Source: Hevea brasiliensis (taxonomy: Eukaryota; Streptophyta; Magnoliopsida; Malpighiales; Euphorbiaceae). Taken from it: 64,000 nucleotides of DNA. The stretch's first letter is position 1; the number at the start of each line of letters is the position of its first letter. Position numbers and translations under genes: made by a program. The stretch covers positions 3,186,885-3,250,884 of the forward strand of contig NC_079502.1 in NCBI RefSeq assembly GCF_030052815.1. Direction: 5' to 3'. This document shows positions 1 through 12,101 of this stretch, piece by piece. The notes beneath the pieces are model-generated. The model ran no database searches. It had not been told where the DNA came from and saw only the letters and a program-made list of their open reading frames with translations.

Positions 1-60
1 TCATATGAGTTGAGGTGACACTAATGCAGATCTATTTTCTTGGTTATTTTAGGTTAAGGA

Positions 61-934
61 ATGGACTCAGAATCGCAGAGGGCAGTAGAAGAAGAAGTAG
101 TAAGCCGTATCCCGACTAGGAGTGATATTGGAAATCGGGGAGATCCTGCTCCACCAGTGCAAGAGGTGCCTATACAACCCCAACAGGCCTTGTGTGAGCA
201 GATGACTGAATTTTATCGACAGATGACTGGGGTTATTCCACCACTGTCTCAGCAGAAATCACCTCTAGGAAAAATTAGGAAGTATGGAGCTGTAGATTTC
301 AATGGTAAAAAGGAAGACGATTCTTCATGGTGAGTATTGGTTAGAAAGGCACGAAAGAGTCTGCAGACTCCATTGCACACCAGAACAGAGTTTGGAGTGT
401 GCAGTTTCGTTGTTACAAGAAGCTGCATATCGATGGTGGGATGCCGTAACCAAGGTAGTACCACCAGCCGACGTAACATGGGAATTCTTTCTGATAGAGT
501 TCAGAAAGAAATATATTAGCTGTGTTCATGAAGAGGAACAGAAGAGGAGTGGTGATCAGCAAAAGAGGAAATTTAGACAGTCTAGTAATAAGAGGCCAAG
601 AGAACAGTTAAGTCAGACATCTGATCAAAGTAGGAGATCTAGACCCAGGCCTATACCCAGAAGAGATCAACCAGAAACACTAATAGTGAGTGCGCCAGGA
701 TTAGCAAGAAAATTTGGCCATTGTAACAAGTGGCATAAAGGTGAATGTAGGGGATTGACTAGAGCCTGTTATAGATGTGGGGCCATAGACCATCGTCTGA
801 AAGATTGTCCTAAGAGGAATTTACCACGGACCCAGACAGAGGTCATGGAAGGACCAAGTATAATAGTAACACCACTTCCAAATGTCACCCAAGCCGGAGA
901 GGAGCAAGAAGCCCCAGATGTGAATTTGAGGTAA
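61..934 (+). pseudogene. Ty3/gypsy gag remnant (element A), frameshifted
   Basis: Retrotransposon capsid/nucleocapsid gene. The ATG at 61 opens a frame ending at 333; the homologous sequence continues in another frame from about 315 to the stop at 934, so an indel near 315-333 breaks it. The second frame carries a typical plant gag core (a Trp-Trp-Asp stretch near 436-445) and one CCHC zinc knuckle at about 767-808 with C-X2-C-X4-H-X4-C spacing (CYRCGAIDHRLKDC), followed by a basic segment. Such knuckles bind the element's own RNA. Only about 170 bases separate the gag stop from the downstream LTR, so protease, RT, RNase H and integrase are missing. The 5' part of the element lies outside the window. 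Identification as gypsy gag is firm; the clade is not resolved. Confidence 0.8.
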
Positions 935-1108
935 AGTATTTCCTTTATGATATGCCTAAGTGTATAATGACAGATTCAAAAAGACTAAATAGTACCATAT
1001 ATATATAAAAGAAGTAGACAGAGGGAGCAATAGAAAGGTAAAAGAATTATCTCAGATACCTACACCCAGTAAATTTCGAGGACGAAATTTAAATTAGAGG
1101 GGAAGAAT
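935..1108 (+). other. Deletion scar: pol C-terminal tail and polypurine tract of element A
   Basis: Directly after the gag stop comes a short stretch whose last part reads like the C-terminal tail common to Ty3/gypsy pol proteins (SKFRGRN at about 1069-1089), followed by the purine-rich primer site GAGGGGAAGAA at about 1097-1107 that abuts the LTR. About 3-4 kb of pol expected between gag and this tail is absent, so the copy looks internally deleted. Confidence 0.6.
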
Positions 1109-4100
1109 TGTAACACCCTCACTGTAACAATTCCGCACATTCTACTGTTCCGGTGATCGATGTCGGTCCGGACAGCTAGAATGTCTGGAAAAATAATTAG
1201 ACTAGAGTGAGGAGTCATAAATAACTCAAATATTAATAAGAAAAATTTAGGAAAAATTTTAGAAATAAAATAGAACCAAGTTAAATGAGCCGGTGCCCTA
1301 GCGATGGGTAACCCAGTGGGAAGTTGCGGTTCTTGCAACTAGGAGCTCTAGACCCGGGAGAAAATTCGTAAAATAATTTTTGAGACTCCAGAGAAGAGTC
1401 ATTGAGGGTTCTATGGCATTAGAATGCACAGAAAATGCTTAGAAAATTTTTTCAATCGGTACAGACAATTTTAGTCTGTTAAGCCAAACGGAGGGCATTT
1501 TGGTCATTTCGCCTTCAGAGGTGATTTTTGACCGACTTGTCCAGTTAAGTAAATAATTATTATGATCTAAAATATGAATAAATATTGTTAAAATTTAAAT
1601 TGAAAATGAGTAGAAAAGAAAAGAAAAGAAAAATGAAATAAATTGGGAATTATGACATCACATGATGTCATTAACATGCCCCCACCCAATCACAACTTGA
1701 CAAACTAATTAAAAGAGATAAAAACTAATTAAAAAGAGACAAAATGAAAGACCAAATCTGCACTCCCATCTTCATCCTTGGGCAGCCAAAACGTAGAGAG
1801 AGAGAGGAGAGGGTTTCCACCATAGTTCAAGCTTCCAAGCTTGGAAACCTTGCTTATCTTGCACCAAAAACCCTAGATCCCTTCAATAAAAATTACCCCC
1901 ACACCTTGTAGGAGTGTTTGGCAGCCAAGAAAAGTCAAGAAAGTGAAGGAATTGCTTGGGAAAATTCTGCTCAAAAAAAGGTTAGTGCTAACTCTTACAT
2001 TTTTCTTTTTATTCCATGTTAGGAAGTTCAAGTGAATAAGAAATTGTTAAGAAATTGAATAAAACACTTATGTAGGAGTATGTATGAATTGTGGCAGCCA
2101 AGAGAGGGTTAGGGTTTTGATGGTTTAATTGCAATTAAGTTGGTATATTAATGTCAATTAATGCATATATATGAATTGGAGTTTAATGGAGTTGAATTTT
2201 TTGAGTTTGTATGAGAATGAGATTTGATCAATTAGGGTTAGTATGAAAATTAGAGATATTGTGTTTGAATGGTTAACTGGATTTCTAATGGTCAATTAGT
2301 GGCCATTTGATGAATTTTGACCTTAAATTGGAGACCATTGTGGTATTGGAATTGAAATGGTATGCTGCCCAATGGTGACCTGCAGATTTGGACATGAGTC
2401 CAGCAGGTTTGGGCAGCCATAACTTGAATTGTAGAGGTTCAATTGGTGTTTGGCCAATTGGACATGAAACTAGACACACAAAGGCACAACTTTGGTGAAG
2501 AAACCATGCCTAGAAAACCAAACCAAGTGGACCAAAAGTTTGCCCTAATCTAGGTGACCTGCAGTCTGCCTGGGCAAAATGACCAAATGAACAGTGTTTG
2601 GTCATTTGGCCATAACTCAGTGTAGAAAGGTCCAATTGACCTGAAATTTTACCAGCAACAAGTTGAGATATAGACCAACAACTTTCATGAAGAAACCTGA
2701 CCCAAATTATGGCCATAACCTAGTCAAATTGCCAACCAAACTTGAGTTATCAAATCTGGCAGAAACAATTTTACCCAGAATTTTGGGTTCTGCCCAATCC
2801 GGCCAGTAATGGTTTTTAGGCCATAACTTGAGCTACAAAACTCCAAATGGAGTGATTCAAAAAAAGAAATTCAACTAGACAAAATGAGGAACAACTTTCA
2901 TGTTGATCAGTTTGCCAAATTCCCACTACAAAATTGACCAATGGAACAGTAAGACAAGGCATGAAAAACTAAAAATTCTGCCCAATTAACATTAAGCTTG
3001 GAAATGGTATTGGCAACCAATACCAACAAATTTTGAATGCAAAATGTGGTATCTTGGAGAACTTAGGTTCAATAAATTTATTATGTATTAAAAAGTCAAC
3101 AATTTGAGTGCATAGCATTGTGAATAGCAATACAAAGACACAAAGTATAATAACTAAATTGGTAGAGGAAATTAAGGTATGAAATTTGGAATCCATGAAA
3201 CATTCATGGATTACTTGGAATAGAAATAATAATTTACCTAAATGACTTAATAAACATTTAAGTTATGTGAGTATATGATTAAGATTTGTATTCCCCTTAC
3301 TAGTAGGTCTAACAAAACATAAGTAATACCACTTGAATATGAAATGAAATTAAACTAAATGGATTGTTGAGTATAAATAGGATGAGGTTTAGATTAGGAT
3401 TTATGTTTCCATTACAAATAAGATAATAACACCTTGTATGAGTTATGAATTCATATAAATATTGTAATGAATAAATGAATCACATGAAAATATAAATGAA
3501 ACATTAGTTCTAGTTATAAGAGAAAGGAAGAATGTTTTGAATACAATGGTACATGTGAACCATTGTTTAGAATTGTGATCAATATGAATAACATAATGAA
3601 TGAATAAATGAACCATATTAATTTATGAATGAGACATTAGTTCTCATTATTATAGAGAGGAGAAGTATTTTGAGTACAATGGTATAAAAGGATAATTGAT
3701 GTGAATTGTGATCATATAAATGATCAAATGAATGTATGAATTATAATTGAAATTTATCATGAAATAATAAACTCATAAAACACAATATATTAATATGCCC
3801 GTATTCATGGCTTTATGCCAACATTCATGGCTATTATGCCCAATTATGTGTTATCATGGCTTTTTAGCCATACTGACTGCATACGTGGTTGACATTCTGC
3901 GTCCCATGGTATGACGGCCCGAGACACCGCGGTGTCCAGTGCCAACGACCCGTTATCCAGTTTAGTCAGCCTGTCATAGGTTACATGGGCAGTGAAATTT
4001 ATTGAAATAAGTTAAGAATACTAGCAATTAAAAATATTAGAAATTAAATAAAATAAATGAGTAAGATGACCTAAAATAAATTAGAATAGTTATTTATTAG

Positions 4101-5139
4101 GAAGAATCGAAATGAACTGGACCGATATCAAAATTTACTTATTATGAGATAATCTGAGACAACCTAGCAAGTATAGAGAAAACGCTAAAAGATTAGCAAA
4201 GAAAATTATAACATAAATAAATATTGCAAATGTGACTTATATAATAATATAAGCATAAATTTATTATTTTTAGATCATTTTTCTTTGTACATTATTACTG
4301 TACATTGGCGAAATAAACCCTTTCAAAGAAGACTAAATTAGGATAAAACATATTAAATTTTAGAACCACATGTGAAGTATAAATAAATCTTAATTATTTA
4401 AATTATGTTTTATTTCTATCTTTATTTGTATATTATTTCCTTGTATATTATTGCACCATTAAGCTGCAATGCTTAGCGCGATGGAATTGTTTCCTAAACA
4501 GAGATTTTGGAGTTCTGATCTGCAGAGCGTTCAAGGTTGTCACCTCCTCAGCAATGCATGTAGATAGGGCTCACATTAAGCATATCATGTATTTTGTGTA
4601 TGTTATTTATTTCTTATATTATAATATAAATTAGCAAATTGTAATTAATTTGTATATCATGTAAATTAAGGATTTATTTAATTATTGCAAATGATGTAAA
4701 TTAATGCAAATTTGAGAATTTTGCTATAAGAATGGAGCATGAATGAATTTGTACAAATGAGTATAGATTTGAATTACATAATGATTTTCCAAATGATGAT
4801 ATGAGTATGGAAATGATCATGAAATTGAAATGTATGGATGAGATTTGAAATATGAGAAAATTATGAGAATGATTGATGAGATAATTATGATTAGCATAGA
4901 TGAGATATTTTTTTTTTATTTTAAAATATTGTTGAACCTCAAACAGGTGAATATTGAAATATGCCAAACGATAATAAAATAGGGGAAACTCCACTAGTTT
5001 CTCCGTCGAAAAATAATTAATATTAAATTAAACAAATTCAAAATTATTAAAAAAATAAAGTAAGATAAGTTAGGGTGCTCCGGCACCAATTGTAGCACGT
5101 CTTGCTCGGCTACACTGTAGTCGGGTGAGGGGTGTTACA
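1109..5139 (+). repeat. 3' LTR of element A, about 4.03 kb
   Basis: It starts TGTAACACC right after a polypurine tract and ends GGTGTTACA at 5139, a 9-bp perfect inverted terminal pair in the TG...CA form expected of LTRs. Its length is large for a plant Ty3/gypsy LTR but within the known range. It contains no convincing coding sequence; the interior is AT-rich with a short GC-rich block near 3900-3960. The start of a related LTR lies at 63940. The matching 5' LTR is upstream of the window, so age cannot be estimated. The element sits inside the 3' region of the - strand Athila-type element that follows. Confidence 0.8.
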
Positions 5140-5282
5140 ATTGGCGATTGAGGTAGTGGTGGACTGGGACTGGGGTTAGGGTTCGCAGAAAAAGAAGATG
5201 GAGTAGCCATTTTTGATTTGACAGAGCGTTTAGATTTTCTGGGTTTGGGTTTGTGGGTGGACCACATCTTGGTTCTCACCAT
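5140..5282 (-). pseudogene. N-terminal part of the post-integrase ORF of the Athila-type element, cut by an LTR
   Basis: An ATG at 5282 opens a frame rich in Lys/Arg and then Ser/Pro (starts MVRTKMWSTHKPKPRKSKRS). After about 47 codons it runs into the right end of the element A LTR at 5139; the residues that follow are encoded by LTR sequence. Athila-group elements often carry an additional ORF here, sometimes called env-like, whose start is similarly basic and proline-rich. Its function is unknown and no transmembrane segment is visible in the surviving part. The break is seen directly; the family label is inference. Confidence 0.5.
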
Positions 5283-6421
5283 TTAATGAAGAGAAATAAA
5301 CTCTTCAGCTTCCCTAGAAATGCCAGAAAAAATGTTAGAGGGAGGGGGTCGGCGGAATGAAGCTTTGGTTTATCGAGAGGGCTTCATATAAAAAAAATGG
5401 CGAAAATTTTGGGCTTTTTAAAATGTAGGGCAGACATCTGGTAATTTGGGTTATGCTTGGGGTTAAGCAGAATTTGCTTAGGGTTCAGCAGAATTTGCAT
5501 AGGGTATAGCTTAGTAAGCAACATCATCAGCAAGTTTCAGCATGTTTTGAAAAAATTTGTGGTTTTACTTACCAAAAACAGTCCAAATGATATGGAATGC
5601 TATCATGACCCTCAGCAAATACCAAATACACACAAACACCATAAAATTGAGGAATTTAAGCTCATCATCTCTTAGAACTCATCAAACATAACATAACCAT
5701 GAAGAGATTTGAAAGGCAAACAACTTAAATTAAGCATGGATTGTAATTACCTTTTTGCAAACCCAACTAAATGGTTTGATTTTCAAGCTTATACCCAAAG
5801 CACATTTTCAGCAGCATTTGAGACAAGTTCCAGACATTCAAAATTTGCAGAAAAGACATAGAAATTGACTTCTTAAGCAGCATGAACAGTAACAAAAATT
5901 AGCAGACTACAAAAACTAGCAGCAATTCAAACAAAAACATGCAAATTCTAACAGACTACAAAAACTATATATACACTAAAAGGTAAAACTTAACAAACAC
6001 TATTTTTGCACTTTAATAAAGCTCACATCAGTTCTAAATATCAAAATTGATCCTTATTTAAGTTGCATTTCACAAAATTTACACAAGACACAAAATTAAA
6101 CATGTACTATCAAGTAGATTGCAATATCAGCAATTTAGCACAAGTTTAAAGGTGTTACTGTTCACAGGTACTGGATAAGGTGCAGAATTTTGCTTATACT
6201 TGCTCCCTTTCAATTCTTTCTTTTTGCTACATGTGTTAATTTGCCCAATCTTCATGAATGACCTACAAAAGATAAACAAATGTCACTTTTGAGTTTAATG
6301 AGGGTAAAAACTGAAAATGAAATGAAATAGAAGATTAATAAACTATAAAAGGATACGCTTGGGTTGCCTCCCAAGAAGCGCTTGTTTAAGGTCTTAAGCT
6401 TGACCTTCCACTCCAAATCAC
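5283..6421 (-). other. Spacer between integrase and the 3' ORF of the Athila-type element
   Basis: No coding sequence. On the - strand it starts just after the integrase stop with a GC-rich hairpin-prone motif (CTTGGGAGGCAACCCAAG, at about 6357-6376) that I recall downstream of pol in plant Athila-group elements. Further on it carries repeats of CTTAAGC/GCTTAGGG-like words also present in the LTR near 13.2-13.5 kb, and ends in a pyrimidine-rich leader just before the ATG at 5282. Confidence 0.5.
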
Positions 6422-9049
6422 CTAAATATCCCTAATTGGGGAACCAAGCCATGAAACCTCTACAACCTTTTGTGTGGGTTCTCCAACAATATAATGCTTT
6501 AATCTCTGCCCATTAACTTTGAAAGTCCCTGAGGTTTCATTGCCTATCTCAACAGCTCCATAGGGGTATACCTTTATAACAGTGTAAGGCCCTGACCATC
6601 TTGACTTTAATTTTCCGGGAAATAACCTTAACCTAGAATTATATAAGAGAACAACATCCCCTTCCTGAAATTCTTTCCTCCTAATATGCTTATCATGCAA
6701 TCTCTTAGTTCTTTCCTTGTAAAGCTTGGCATTTTCATAAGCATCCAATCTAAGTTCTTCAAGTTCATTTAGTTACAGCATTCTTTTTTCTCATGCAGTT
6801 TTTAAGTCAAAATTCAGTGTCCTTATGGCCCAATATGCTCTATGCTCTAACTCCAAAGGTAAATGGCAAGCTTTCTCATAAACCAATCTAAATGGGGTGG
6901 TGCCAATAGGAGTTTTAAAAGCTGTTCTATAGGCCCAAAGAGCATCATCTAACTTTAGTGACCAATCTTTCCTTGAACTATTCACTGTTTTCTCAAGAAT
7001 TCTTTTCAACTCTCTATTTGAGATCTCCACTTGACCACTAGTTTGTGGATGGTAGGGTGTTGCAACCTTATGCTTTACTCCATATTTTTGTAATAATCTT
7101 TCAAATTGATGGTTGTAAAAATGAGAACCTCCATCACTTATAATGGCACGTGGAGTTCCAAATCTTGTAAAAATGAACTTTTTAAGGAATTTAATCACAA
7201 TTCTAACATCATTAGTTGGAGATGGTATAGCTTCAACCCATTTGCTCACATAATCTACCCCAACTAAAACGTATTTGTGTCCAAAGGACGATGAAAAAGG
7301 TCCCATGAAATCAATGCCCCACACATCAAATAGTTCCACTTCCAATATATTTTGGAGGGGCATTTCATCTCTTTTTGAGATATTACCCATCCTTTGACAC
7401 CTATCACATGCATTTACAAACTTTCTCACATCTTTAAACATATGTGGCCAAAAGAACCCTGCTTGAAGAACTTTTTCTGCAGTCTTTGTCACACTCATAT
7501 GATCCCCATAAGGTGAAGAATGGCAATCTTTAATAACATTCCCTATCTCCTCATCAGCTAAACATCTTCTAATCAACCCATCTCCACATCTCTTGAACAA
7601 AAATGGCTCTTCGCAATCGTAATCCTTCACATCAAAAAGAAATTTCTTCTTTTGCTGCCATGTTAGGTCAGGTGGAAGGATTCCACACACCAGATAGTTC
7701 ACGAAATCTGCATACCAAGGGGTTTTTGCATTCATGATTACTAACAGTTGCTCATTAGGAAAATAATCATCTATTAGGGGCTCTTTTCCCAAATTATCTC
7801 CTTGTTCTTGCCTCAATCTAGACAGATGATCTGCTACCACATTTTCTACTCCTTTCTTGTCTTTAATTTCCAAGTCAAACTCTTGAAGGAGTAGCACCCA
7901 CCTTATTAACCTAGGTTTGGCCTCTTTTTTCTGAAGGAGATATTTGATAGCTGCATGATCTGTGTATACTATTACCTTAGACCCCACAAGATAGGACCTG
8001 AATTTGTCTACTGCGAATACCACTGCCAAAAACTCTTTCTCTGTAGTAGAGTAATTTATTTGAGCATCATCTAAGGTCCTACTTGCATAGTATATTGCAT
8101 ACACCTTCTTATCTCTCCTTTTTCCCAAAATAGCCCCAATGGCATAATCGCTAGCATCGCACATTAACTCAAAAGGTAATGACCAATCGAGTGGCTGCAT
8201 AATAGGAGCAGTTATCAAAGCTTCCTTTATCTTGCAAAAAGCGTTCATACAATTAGTGTCAAAATGAAATTCCACATCTTTACTCAATAAATTGGTAAGA
8301 GGCTTAGAAATCTTAGAGAAATCCTTAATGAATCTCCTGTAAAATCCAGCATGCCCCAAGAAACTCCTCACTCCCTTTACGGATGTTGGGGGTGGCATTT
8401 TCTCAATAATTTCTACCTTTGCTTTATCCACCTCAATACCCCTGTTTGACACAAGATGTCCCAAAACAATTCCTTCTTGTACCATAAAATGGCACTTTTC
8501 CCAATTCAAAACTAAATTGAACTCTTCACATCTCTGCAAAACCTTAGACAAGTTAGATAAGCATTCATCGAAAGATTTACCATACACAGAAAAATCATCC
8601 ATGAACACTTCCATAATACCCTCAATCATGTCAGAAAATATGGACATCATGCATCTTTGAAATGTGGCAGGGGCATTACATAGTCCAAATGGCATCCTTC
8701 GATATGCAAAGGTACCATAAGGACATGTGAAGGTAGTTTTATCCTGATCATTTGGGTGAATAGGGATCTGAAAGAACCCTGAATAGCCATCCAAATAGCA
8801 AAAATAAGAATGATGAGCTAGTCTTTCAAGCATCTGATTTATAAATGGTAATGGAAAATGGCCCTTTCTAGTTGTATTATTCAATTTCCTATAGTCTATA
8901 CACATTCTCCATCCAGTTACAGTCCTTGTAGGTATTAGTTCATCATTTTCATTTTTCACTACTGTGATGCCTCCTTTCTTGGGTACAACATGAACTGGAC
9001 TTACCCAATTGCTGTCAGAAATAGGGTAAATGATACCTGCATCAAGCAA
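6422..9049 (-). pseudogene. RT-RNase H-integrase region of the Athila-type pol
   Basis: One frame runs from 9049 to a TGA at 6791-6793, is interrupted again by TAA at 6773-6775, then continues in the same frame to 6422. Domains in order: reverse transcriptase with catalytic FMDD; RNase H ([13 protein letters not shown] near 8145-8170, TDHAAIKYL near 7930-7965); integrase with an N-terminal H/C zinc-binding segment and the D-D-E core ([18 protein letters not shown], a Glu in [10 protein letters not shown]); and an integrase C-terminal segment in 6422-6748. The catalytic acidic residues of RT and integrase are present, so decay is by stops rather than active-site loss. It joins the upstream protease part through a frameshift near 9050. 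Confidence 0.9.
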
Positions 9050-10809
9050 TTCAAGATTTCCTTTTTCACAACCTCTTTCATATTTGGATTCAATCTCCTT
9101 TGTGACTCTCGAGAGGCTTTATGATTATTTTCCAATAAAATTCTATGCATGCACACAGAATGATGTATTCCTTTAATATCATCAATGGTATAACCGATTA
9201 TCCTTCTATGCTTTCTAAGAACTCTTAATAATTTTTCAACTTCACAATCATTCAGTTTAGCATTAACAATTACAGGATATGTAGAATTTTGACCTAGAAA
9301 AGCATACCTGAGATTTGTTGGAAGAGGTTTCAACTCTACCTTCGGTGCTTCACTTTTTTCAAGCTTTGATGATGAAGTTGTATCTTGCTTCAAATCCCCA
9401 ATCTTCTCAGTATTAGCCATAGGCAAAGGTGGATTTCCTTCCAAGATTGTAGCATATTCTGCAGCTTCTTCAATCTCATCCCTTTTTTTGATGTTATAAA
9501 CCAAACAAGCTTCTAAGGGATCTTCAGGATATTGCTTTTTGAGCACTTCTCTGACCTCTTCATCTATCACATCAATTTTCAAGCATGAATTTGAATCATC
9601 TTTCTTTTTCATTGCTTGAAACAAATTAAATTCAACTTTTTCTTCCCCAACTTCTAATGTAAGCCTTCCATTTTTTACATCAATCACAGCTCTAGCAGTA
9701 GCAAGGAAAGGTCTACCAAGAATAATAGGAATGTGTACATCCTCCTCCATCTCCAATACCACAAAATCCACTGGTATGAAAAATTTTCCAACTTTCAGAG
9801 GAACATTCTCAATTATCCCAATTGGAAATTTAATAGACCTATCTGTTAACTGTAGTGAAATGGTAGTAGGCTTCATTTCTCCAATCTTCACTTTCTCATA
9901 GATAGACAATGGCATTAGACTGACACTGGCTCTAAGATCACATAAAGCCTTATCTATACTGATATCCCCAATGTGACATGGTATGGAAAAACTTCCAGGA
10001 TCTTTCAGTTTGGGTGGAAGCTTATTTTGCAAAATAGCACTGCTTTCTTCCGTGAGAGCTACGGTTTCAAATTCCTCCAATTTCTTCTTGTTAGATAAAA
10101 TCTCCTTCAAAAATTTAACATATGAAGGCATTTGTGCTAAGGCATCAGTGAAAGGAATAGTCACATGCAAAGACTTCAATACTTCCAAAAACTTCCCAAA
10201 TTGTTTATCCAATTTCGCTTTCTGGAACCTTTGTGAGAATGGTAAAGGTGGCATGAAGGCTTTAGGTGCTACATATTTAGGTTCTTCCTCTTTGCTCTCT
10301 CTCTCCTTACTTCCTTTTTCTTCCACTGAATTTTCTTTCTCAGCTCCAATTCTAGCTTCAACTTCAGCTTGTTCATCTCCTTCTCTGTTTTTCTCTTCTT
10401 CAATTTTCTCTTCAATCTTTTTATCTCCATTCTCCAATATTTTTCCACTTCTCAATGTAATAGCCTTGCAATGCTCCCTTGAATTTTCTTGCTGGCTAGG
10501 GAGCTTCCCAAATGCTTTGTTATTTGAAGAGCTAGCTTGTTGAGCTATTTGATTCTCTAACATCTTGTTGTGTGTTGCCATTTGATCTACTTTAGATGCT
10601 AATTGAGAAATCATTTCTTGTTGACTTTGATGGCTCACTAATAGAGTCTCAATCATGGCTTCCAATCTAGCTGTCTTGTCTGGTTGTGCTTGTTGTGGTA
10701 GAGGTGAAGCAAGTGCATTTTGAGGTTTAGGAATTCCAGGAGGAGGACCTCTATTCTGCTGAAAATTCTGATGTTGTTAATACCCAGAAGGTTGCTGAAA
10801 ATTTTGATG
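9001..10809 (-). pseudogene. Gag C-terminus/protease/RT N-terminus of the Athila-type element
   Basis: It continues the gag frame after the TAA at 10810-10812, is stopped again by TAA at 10777-10779, and then stays open from 10665 to 9001. It has a long Glu/Lys-rich linker, then a retropepsin-like domain: the catalytic segment reads CDLRASVSLMP where the family normally has D-L-G-A-S, and the flap-side motif IILGRPFL is intact. Gly to Arg next to the catalytic Asp should damage the protease. Near 9050 a one-base deletion moves the RT start (…[13 protein letters not shown]) out of frame, so the tail before 9001 is not genuine protein. Confidence 0.85.
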
Positions 10810-11952
10810 TTATCCTTGTCTACCTCCCCAAGAGAAATTGGGGTGGTTTCTCCATGCTGGATCATAAGTTGCAGAAAATGAGTTACCACCTGGCCTTTGA
10901 TTGTAGTTCCCCACATAATCCACTTGCTCACTTGAAAAATCTTGATTAAGTGCAGAAAAATCAGCTGCACAATTGACATTTGTAGCTCCAACTTCTGCTG
11001 AATTACTAGAACCTCCAGCTGAAGAATCTACTTTCATGCTTAGCTTGTCCATTTTCCTTGTCAAAGCATCAAACTTAGCATTAATCATATTCATGGCATC
11101 AAGCTCAAACATACCAGCTGGTTTCTTGATCTCATTCCTCTCACAACTCCATTGGTAGTTGTTATAAGCAATTTTATCAAGAGCAGAAAAAGCTTCATCT
11201 TTAGATTTCTCCATAAGATCTCCTCCAGAAGATGCATCAATTGTACTTCTAATAGCTGGTGAAACTCCATTGTAAAAGTGTTGAACAAGCATCCACTTAG
11301 GAATCCCATGATGTGGACATCTCCTTTGCAAATCCTTGTACCTCTCCCATGCTTCATACAAGCTCTCATCATCTCTAGGTTTGAAAGAAGTCAGCTCATT
11401 TCTTAGCTTAGCTGTCTTGCTTGGTGGAAAATATTGAGCTAAAAATGCTTGAGAAAGTTCATCCCATGTTGTGATAGAACCCGGTGGCAAAGAATGTAAC
11501 CACTCTCTAGCTCGGTCCTTCAAAGAAAAAGGAAATAATCTGAGTCGAATTACATCATCAGAAACTCCATTTATCTTCAACATATCACTGATCTCAAGAA
11601 AGTGTGCTAGATGCACATATGGACTTTCACTTGGATTTCCTCCAAATTGTGATTGTTGTACCATCTGACAGAGTGCAGGCTTCAGTTCAAAATTATTAGC
11701 TTCTACTCTTGGTCTTGTGATACTTGGCATGAAATCCCCAATGTTAGGATAGGCATGATCCTTCACAGAGCGGTTGTTATTGTTGTTGGCCATTTCTTCT
11801 TGTAATTGCTCTTGCTCTTGTGCTCTTTCTTGTTGTTGTTGAGCTTTAATTTCAGCTTTTCTCCTTTTAGATTCTGCTCTTAAAGCTTTTGCTGTCTTTT
11901 CTATTTCTGGATCAAAGAATAAATTGATTTCTTCACTTTTTGTCCTTCTCAT
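10810..11952 (-). pseudogene. Gag of the Athila-type element, ended by a premature stop
   Basis: The likely start is the ATG at 11952 (MRRTKSEE); codons upstream of it are AT-rich leader. After a Gln/Glu-rich N-terminus and an Asn run comes the gag core with the family signature (LRLFPFSLKDRAREWLHSLP near 11490-11550, then WDELSQAFLAQYFPPSKT). The frame ends at TAA 10810-10812, where the surrounding Gln-rich repeats suggest a former CAA codon. The same frame continues into protease after a second stop, showing that gag and pol were one polyprotein. Confidence 0.85.
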
Positions 11953-12071
11953 AAAATAAAGTACCTGAAAAAATAAAATAAACAAATTCTCAAAGTAAAA
12001 TGGTAAAAAGAAAATAAAATAAAACGCCCAAATTAACCAAACAAACAATAGTTTAATATCAAACAAAAATC

Positions 12072-12091
12072 AAATCCCCGGCAACGGCGCT
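12072..12091 (-). other. Primer binding site, tRNA-Asp type
   Basis: On the - strand the sequence is TAGCGCCGTTGCCGGGGATT, which matches the plant tRNA-Asp 3' end complement (TGGCGCC...) except for one changed base. It lies about 10 bases after the proposed end of the 5' LTR and before gag, the right place for priming minus-strand DNA synthesis. Confidence 0.8.
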
Positions 12092-12101
12092 AAAAACTTG
12101 A

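Noticed and set aside
1060..5139. Several 60-100 codon frames inside the 4 kb LTR
   Set aside because: AT-rich, no conserved motifs, inside a non-coding LTR.
9983..10543. 186-codon + strand open frame
   Set aside because: It is the complement of the Athila-type protease/linker region; the - strand frame has clear domains and this one has none.
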